A stretch of DNA of 64,000 nucleotides, from the NCBI RefSeq assembly GCF_004379255.2, contig NC_056035.1, positions 14,839,902-14,903,901 on the forward strand, written 5' to 3'. Source of the stretch: Salvia splendens (lineage: Eukaryota; Streptophyta; Magnoliopsida; Lamiales; Lamiaceae). Shown here piece by piece: positions 58,301 to 64,000 of this stretch; positions within the stretch are counted from its first letter, which is position 1, and each line of letters opens with the position of its first letter. Position numbers and translations under genes: made by a program. The notes under the pieces were generated by a model, which was not told where the DNA came from, did not search any database, and worked only from the letters and a program-made list of their open reading frames with translations.

Positions 58301-59321
58301 CAATTCCAATTCCGTGTACCAAACGGAGCCTAAAGCAAAAGCTGTGAAAGCAAAGGGAAAGAACAATAGATTAAGTGTGCCTTTGGTAATTCACTGGTGA
58401 TTGCCCCTTGGTTTTTACTCCCTCTGCTGAAAATCTCAATATTCACTTGGTTTCATATTATTAAGATGCTGTGTGTGTGACACAATTGGATGCCCCCCTG
58501 TATTATAATCTTCTAATGTTTGAATGTGTACTTCTGCCTTCATGGTAATAACCTATAAGTCATCCTCTTCAAAACCAAACGGAGAGAATATGATACGTGG
58601 GAGAGGCTTTTAAGTTGCCCTTATCTGACATTCCTTATCATGCCACTTTCTATTCATCTGTTCAACACTATGTTACAGGAAGGAGCTACGAAGGAAGATA
58701 TTGAGAGACTACCAAAATTCAGATTTCGGAAAATTGGTGACTTTGAGAAGCAAAATGGTGACACTCAAGAATCATTTGGAGGAATAATAACGGAATGCGA
58801 TACTGATTCTCCCACAGAGCATGTTCTACCGCTTGACGATGCTGTATGTCTTTCTAGACTATTGATACATATACAAGTTCTGTAGATGTGCATTATCTAG
58901 ATCATTAAGTTGCATCTGATAGACACCATAAGACGAAAGGGTCAGTCACTAAGACTTGGATGGTGTTTCTTTATCTTTCAAGCTTTTCGATTTTATACTA
59001 GACTAGATGTTAAGGGAGTGCATTGGTTTTTGTAAGCTATTTATCTTCGCTTAGCTAGTGTCTGGTGAGAATAAATTTGACCATGCATGATAAACTTTCG
59101 CCATCTAGTTGCTTGATTATATCTAAATGTTTATCTGATTATAGGAATGTTGTATTTGCCTTTGTGCCTACGATGATGGAGCTGAGCTGCGCGAGCTTCC
59201 CTGTCGGCATCATTTTCACTCAGCCTGCATAGACAAGTGGCTTCACATAAATGCAATTTGTCCACTCTGCAAATTCAATATACTGAAACCTGGCAGTCAC
59301 ATTGACAGCGAAGAATCATAA
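55367..59321 (+). CDS. Membrane RING-H2 E3 ubiquitin ligase
   Basis: Predicted E3 ubiquitin ligase of the At1g12760/At1g63170 type. Exons: 55367-55899, 56762-56881, 56972-57104, 58679-58843, 59145-59321; all GT-AG and in frame, 375 residues. The N-terminus is Ser/Arg-rich and cytosolic. Hydrophobic segments lie at about residues 77-99, 110-128, 188-206 and 219-258. After a linker ([11 protein letters not shown]) comes the RING-H2 finger at about 319-360, with the full set of zinc ligands: [17 protein letters not shown]. The WLH motif between ligands is typical for E2 binding. It would ubiquitinate membrane or neighbouring substrates, not known here. Intron 3 (57105-58678) holds a large foldback element. 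ATG 55367 was chosen because the protein from here begins like its relatives; upstream in-frame codons lack an ATG. Confidence 0.92.
57199..58331. mobile_element. Foldback element with CACAC/GTGTG arms
   Basis: Inserted in intron 3 of the RING gene. The ends are imperfect inverted repeats (GGTGTGTTTGGGAACAT and GTGTACCAAACGGAGCC), followed inward by AATTCCAATTCC-type repeats. Microsatellite arms are TTCACACACTACACAC-rich at about 57395-57720 and the complementary GTGTGAAATGTGTGTAG-rich sequence at about 57840-58170. The arms could pair over roughly 300 bases. The target duplication is unclear (TAAA-like). No gene is present. Confidence 0.7.
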
Positions 59322-60597
59322 TCGAGAAATGTATAAACGATCAACCAGGAGACTTGTTTAACTTTGATGTTGGATGACCAAAGCTTTCCTGCTTCAGGTA
59401 ACACCTTGAGAGCTGCTTGTGTGACTTTGATGGCCTTTTGGTGCTTTCTTTAAACTGATTGTATATGTTCTCTTATAAATAGTTTTTGTGGAACTTCTTG
59501 TTTCTGCGAGACTAGGAAAAGGGAGTTGTAACTCGAAACTAAACTACTTCATGTAACATTCCAACATATTTAGAATTAAGCTGTATGTAGAAGTACTAGT
59601 TTGTGATGTTAAAGATAACTCATTTGCAGAAATGCTTTGTGATGTTAAAGATATTAAAGTTTGTGATGTTAAAGATACAATTCATAGTGCACCAGTAAAC
59701 CGCCAAAAGCCCAATTGGACATTCCAAATTTTCATGTGAAATGCTTTGTCCCTCCTCGAATTCGATATATAAGTATCTTATTTTGATTCCATGTGATATT
59801 TAAAAATTTGAAAAATAACAATAATATGCAAATTTTATTTTTTAGGATTAATAAATAATTTAATTCTGAATTTTGGTCAAATTTTGGCCATTTTCGTTTA
59901 AATTGAGGTATCAAATTATGAAGTTTGAATTTATTTCATTTACCTTTTTGTCATTGGATGATATTTACAATGATACATTCCATTAAAATAAATATATTTA
60001 CTTTTATTTTCTTTCTATTGTTGATTTTACTATATTTAATGAAATATCGTCGTTTTAAAATACCGTGATTCTCAATCATTACTCAATAAATAATTAACAT
60101 AATTATTCCAATGATCACGAGTCAATTCCAATAATCACAAAGTAATTCCATTATTATCTTGTTAATTATTTTTGGAATATAGAAAATTCAAAACATGTTT
60201 ATGCATGGAATATTAGATAATTTTTAAGAGAGATAAAATAGTTAAGTTAAAAGTAATGAGTTGGTAGTTGACATTAATACCTTAAACAATATAGCAATGT
60301 CCACATCTTTGAGATTTTAAAGCATACACATCTTTCCCAAATATACCGTTCATTAAGAATCACACGAAATATCTTTCGCCAGAAAGAGTTTAGCCGTGAT
60401 TAAAGTTGGTTAATTAAGAATCATAGTACGAAATATCTATCATAAGAAAGAGTTAAGCCGTGATTGAAGTTAGGAATTTTATTTTTTGAGGAGACTAATC
60501 ACATCTTACAGAGATTGTGAAATAAATAAAATCGTACTATATCATAAAAGAATCAATAAACTAGGTAAAAAAAGAAAAGAAAAAAGAAACCTAAAAA
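59322..60597. other. Spacer between convergent genes
   Basis: Presumed 3' UTRs of the RING gene and of the minus-strand C2 gene, with AT-rich sequence between. The motif TTTGTGATGTTAAAGATA is repeated near 59600-59680, and an AATCATAGTACGAAATATCT-like motif near 60357-60440. No gene was seen. Confidence 0.5.
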
Positions 60598-61170
60598 TCA
60601 ATAGTTATACGAAACGGGGATACCCGTAACGACACCAGCGGCGAAAGGCTTTCCCTCCGCCGGCGGAACCCCCTTCAAGGGGTTCGAAAAGCTGGTGGCG
60701 TAAGGATTTCCCTCCTTCAAGGGCTTCGAAAAGCCGGCGGCGCATCCGGAAGTCTGGCCGCCGCCGCCTCCCTTCACCCTAATGGACAGATTAATTATCC
60801 CATTCTTATTCCCAGCGGCATCCACCAGCCTGTAACTCACGAAGCTCAGGTAACCATTAGGCAGGCAGCCGCCACAGAAATCCGTGGTCGGAATGGCGGC
60901 GGAGGCGATGAGCCTGTTGCCCGACCACGCCTCCACGGTTATGAAACGGGCTTGCTCGGGCAGGTCTATAGCCAGCCTCTCGTTCCATGATGGGAAGCTC
61001 CGGCCTTCCGGGTCGACTCCCGTGGAATAGGATAGGAAGGGCCCGGTCTTCACGGTCACGGAGATGGTGTTCTTGGCGGGTGGCTTCTTCTTCATCAGGA
61101 GACCCTCGCCGGAGATTACGGTGACCTCGATGGATCGTGATGCGGACGCCGGAGTCTTGCCCTTTTCCAT
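60598..61170 (-). CDS. C2-domain protein, BON1-associated protein 2-like
   Basis: Small single-exon protein of 190 residues. The N-terminal two-thirds (about 12-130) is a C2 domain: SIEVTVISGEGLL opens the first strand, followed by VTVKTGPFLSYST, FPSWNERLAIDLP and RFITVEAWSGNRLIASAAIP, then LPNGYLSFVSYRLVD. The layout matches the plant BAP1/BAP2 family, small membrane-associated C2 proteins that partner copine BON1 and restrain defence and programmed cell death. The Gly/Pro-rich tail has three related segments (GFSKPLKEG, SFSNPLKG, KPFAAG) suggestive of a short repeat. The usual calcium-binding Asp residues are mostly not evident, so phospholipid binding may be calcium-independent. No lesion seen; the family is firm, BAP2 against other C2 relatives less so. 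Confidence 0.82.
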   Translation of the reverse strand: MEKGKTPASASRSIEVTVISGEGLLMKKKPPAKNTISVTVKTGPFLSYSTGVDPEGRSFPSWNERLAIDLPEQARFITVEAWSGNRLIASAAIPTTDFCGGCLPNGYLSFVSYRLVDAAGNKNGIINLSIRVKGGGGGQTSGCAAGFSKPLKEGNPYATSFSNPLKGVPPAEGKPFAAGVVTGIPVSYNY

Positions 61171-61244
61171 ATATATTGCGTCTTTATTTATTTATTTTTA
61201 AATCTGATGAGAATTGTGCTGTTAGGTTAGCGGTAGATTGTGCG

Positions 61245-61251
61245 TTTTATA
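61245..61251 (-). promoter_or_regulatory. TATA box of C2 gene
   Basis: TATAAAA on the minus strand, about 75 bases upstream of the start codon at 61170. Confidence 0.6.
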
Positions 61252-61327
61252 GAGTGGAAGTATGGAGTATGAAGGCAGAAGGAAGGGCGGCGGAAAGTGA
61301 TGCGATGTTTCATGCGTTTTTTAATCG

Positions 61328-61342
61328 TTGACTGCTGACGTG
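61328..61342. promoter_or_regulatory. W-box and TGACGTG element
   Basis: A WRKY-type W-box TTGACT (61328-61333) is followed at once by TGACG overlapping ACGTG (61336-61342), a bZIP/TGA-type core, about 160 bases upstream of the C2 gene start. This suits a defence- or stress-induced BAP-type gene; binding is inferred. Confidence 0.4.
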
Positions 61343-61379
61343 TCCCCGCGGGAGCACACGCTGTTTATTTTGTTCCTAT

Positions 61380-63470
61380 ATTCAAGGAATCCTACAATAT
61401 TCAAGCTAATCTATTTCTGATTATTATAATTTACTAGTACTACTATTTGATTTGATTTGATTGGGTAAAGTAATCTGATTTTTAATTATTAAATTTATAT
61501 AATTTGATTTCCAATTTATTAAAATATTTATGAAATTTTATATGTTTGATTTGATTTGATTAATTTAAGTAATTGATTATAAAATTATCGTAATTGATTT
61601 AGTTATACGAATGCGTTAATAAAAAAAATAGTAGTAATCTGTTTCCTAAACTTAGAGAAAACTACCGTAAGATTTAGTATGCTTTTTCTCTCCTTTGACG
61701 GTTTTACCCCTATAATGAAGGATTGTAGAAATTACTCTAGTCAATTTTTTTTTTCCATTCCTCTGTTTTAATTTCTTAATTAGTAGTAGTAGTAGTTGTC
61801 AAAGTTTTCTTTCTGTGCACAGTTTCCCTCTGTTGGGTGTTGGCAATGGCGGATTGTCTTTATCAATCATAGAAGCAGAGTGTAACTACACGTCATATGT
61901 GTTTCTGTGATTCTGTCTGTCTACTGTTCGACTCCTTACAATTTAGATTGTTTTCCTTTCTATTTTCTCTGTGTTTTTCTTATATTGTTTTTCTAATTTG
62001 TTTACCTTTTTTCTTCGTATTTCTACTGTTTTTTACAATGCAATCAACTTATTTCAGAGTTTTATGTTTTTCTTGGTTTTCCTAATTTTTATTCTCTTAA
62101 ACAAAATTCTACTCTTCTGCATTACTAAGTAATTAACTTATTTTAAAAATACTTTTTGCTGATAATGTTAAATATATAAATACATATATGAATACATAGT
62201 TGTGATCAATATCGAACTACCGAACTAGAGATCAAATTAGGGCCATTAGATCTAGTTTTTTTATGAGATTCGCTGATGTGTAAATTATTACGGTCTTCAT
62301 TACAAGCTCATTTTACTTCATTGTAGTAGGTTTATTACTTCATTTCGTTACGTAGTACCTTGAAACTACAATATGCTTTTACTTACTTCAAGTAAGTTTA
62401 GAAATGATTCAACATGTTTCATTCGAATTCATTGAACAAAGTTTTTACTATATTCACTTTATAAAGTACAATATGTTCCAATAGATTTATTACTTCATTA
62501 AAAAACGTTATTACATCATTGTACAAGGTTTTTTCTTCACTTCTGTAGAACTTCAAATGCTTCTACACATAATTCATTCAAATAGTTTATTACATCATTC
62601 AATTAGGCTATCATTCCATTTTATTGTCAGCGCCGTAACGGCAGTGATAGACATTGAAGAGAGAAAGACCGGCACGCGACGGTGAAACCGCATGTACGTA
62701 CTGGAATGAAGTAATAATCTTATTGGAATGAAGTAAAAAACCTACTGGAATGAAGTTAAATCCTCCTAATATGTTATAACTTATTTGCCCTGAGCTGAAG
62801 TAAAATATGTTCGTGATAAAGGTGAAAATAATTTATACATTTGTGCATCTCATCAATAAAAAACTAAATCTAAAAACCCTAATTTAACGTGGTTCTGCAA
62901 TAAGGAGTGGATTTGCATATAATGGTACTCTAGGGAGATGATCCAAATAAAAATGCATCTTAATCGAGAAATACAATCCGAATATTGGCCATAGGATTAA
63001 GTGATCTAATGGTAAATAATTAACTAAAAACACGGAAGGTCATTATTAAACAGTTTTAAGTCATTTTATAAAATTTGAATTTAATGTCATTTTTAAATCA
63101 TTTTAGGTCATCAATTATTAAATTGATCTAAAAATAAACTGACAACGACCTAAAAATACCCTATTTTATTCAACTTTTTTTTATTTAGATCTAGTTTTAC
63201 ATGGATTAAAACCATATATCATTAAATTTAGTTGTAAAACTATATTATTTATAAAGAGTGTATCTTTGAACTGGTTTGCGATTCACGATGAAACTGGCTG
63301 ATTTTACCATTCAAACGATTCAGAAATTACTAATTTAATGTGCGAAGCAGACTGAACCAAATTACACAGATCATTGGTTACCGAACTGACTAAATCGATC
63401 GGATTTTCCATAATAGGTGGGACACGAAATAATAGGATTAATAGCTGAGAATGACAGATTATTGCATTCT
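61380..63470. other. AT-rich spacer with TTACTTC/GAAGTAA repeats
   Basis: No gene supported. From about 62310 to 62770 the motif TTACTTCATT recurs many times, then GGAATGAAGTAA in the opposite sense three times near 62700-62755, which suggests a degraded inverted-repeat element. Confidence 0.45.
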
Positions 63471-63473
63471 CAA

Positions 63474-64000
63474 GGCCATCCGCAATGCGTCTCGTTGCTG
63501 TCTCTATCTCGTCTCAAAGAGACGAGACGGCAGCGAGACGGCGTTGCAGCCCTCCATCTTGGTCTCGTCTTGGCGGGCGTCTCGGCCCGAAGGGTGGGAT
63601 GGCGAGACGTCTAGCCACGCGCCAGCGCCACGTGGCGCGCTGGCGCTAGGCGTGACGCCCACTCGCCGGCCCGCGAGTGGGCGTCGTCACGCTGACGCAA
63701 TAAATCATTTTTTTAAAAAAAATTTGATTTTAATAAAAAAAATAAAATTATAACGGTAATGTTACCGTTTTTTACCGTTCAACGGTATTTTTTTTTCTTT
63801 TTTTACTCAATAAATACTCCTCTTTCATCCTCATTATACACACAAACACACATCTATTCTTCTCAAATCATCTCTCTTTCCTCTCCAATTTTCATCTCAT
63901 CTCTCCAATTTTCATCTCAAAATGTCCGGCGATGGAAACTCTGGCGGCTCCGGCGGCTATGACTTGAACACGTTTGGCGACTGGGGGGCATGTACAATGT
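63474..64000 (+). mobile_element. Harbinger element (SANT type), left part
   Basis: The left end, GGCCATCCGCAATGCG at 63474, and ~240 bp of CGTCTCG-rich and GACGCCCACTCGC sequence match the start of the transposase-only element at 16392. A CA-rich leader (ACACAAACACACATCTATTC) also matches that element almost up to the start codon. The element continues past the window. Confidence 0.8.
63922..64000 (+). pseudogene. SANT-protein gene start, partial
   Basis: Starts MSGDGNSGGSGGYDLNTF at 63922, homologous to the SANT-type gene at 20196. Relative to that copy, one base is missing in the run GACTGGGGGGCATG, which would shift the frame, so it is probably broken; only the first ~26 codons are in the window. 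Confidence 0.65.

Overview
This is a window of a plant nuclear genome from a eudicot. The evidence is multi-exon genes with GT-AG introns, plant-only families (QUA3-type methyltransferase, HD-ZIP IV, BAP-type C2 protein) and plant-type transposable elements. The style of the genes and repeats suggests Lamiales (sage-like), but that is an impression, not a demonstration.

Five host genes can be supported. They are a COP9 signalosome subunit 1 gene (CSN1/FUS6, + strand, 4845-8070, 6 exons), a QUASIMODO3/PMT13-type Golgi methyltransferase (+, 9044-12229, 7 exons), an ANL2-type HD-ZIP IV transcription factor (+, 26161-30450, 9 exons), a membrane RING-H2 E3 ligase (+, 55367-59321, 5 exons) and a single-exon BAP2-like C2 protein (-, 60598-61170). 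All exon junctions given keep the reading frame. At the left edge there is also a broken mRNA-capping-enzyme-like relic on the - strand (714-2371), split by a hAT element and cut by a Harbinger element.

Most of the remaining sequence is transposable elements. PIF/Harbinger elements dominate. Some carry only a DDE transposase (1-710, 13532-15937, 16392-18416, 22949-24918). Others carry only the SANT/Myb-like partner gene (19759-21756, 32873-34657, 42899-~55142, 63474-end), and there are gene-less derivatives (12755-13377, 41692-42274). The 16392 transposase-only element shares both its ends with SANT-only elements, which suggests a two-component transposition system split across separate elements.

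LTR elements are a solo LTR (2880-3949), a Copia element with near-identical LTRs but a broken interior (35357-40354), and a 10.7-kb Tat-like Ty3/Gypsy element on the - strand (43218-53963). The Gypsy element carries a multi-exon antisense gene and sits inside a Harbinger element. hAT-type MITEs with 8-bp duplications, Stowaway-like MITEs, two tRNA-derived SINEs and a CACAC/GTGTG foldback element fill introns and spacers. The host genes are unrelated single-copy loci, not a pathway cluster; the elements relate to one another by nesting and shared ends.
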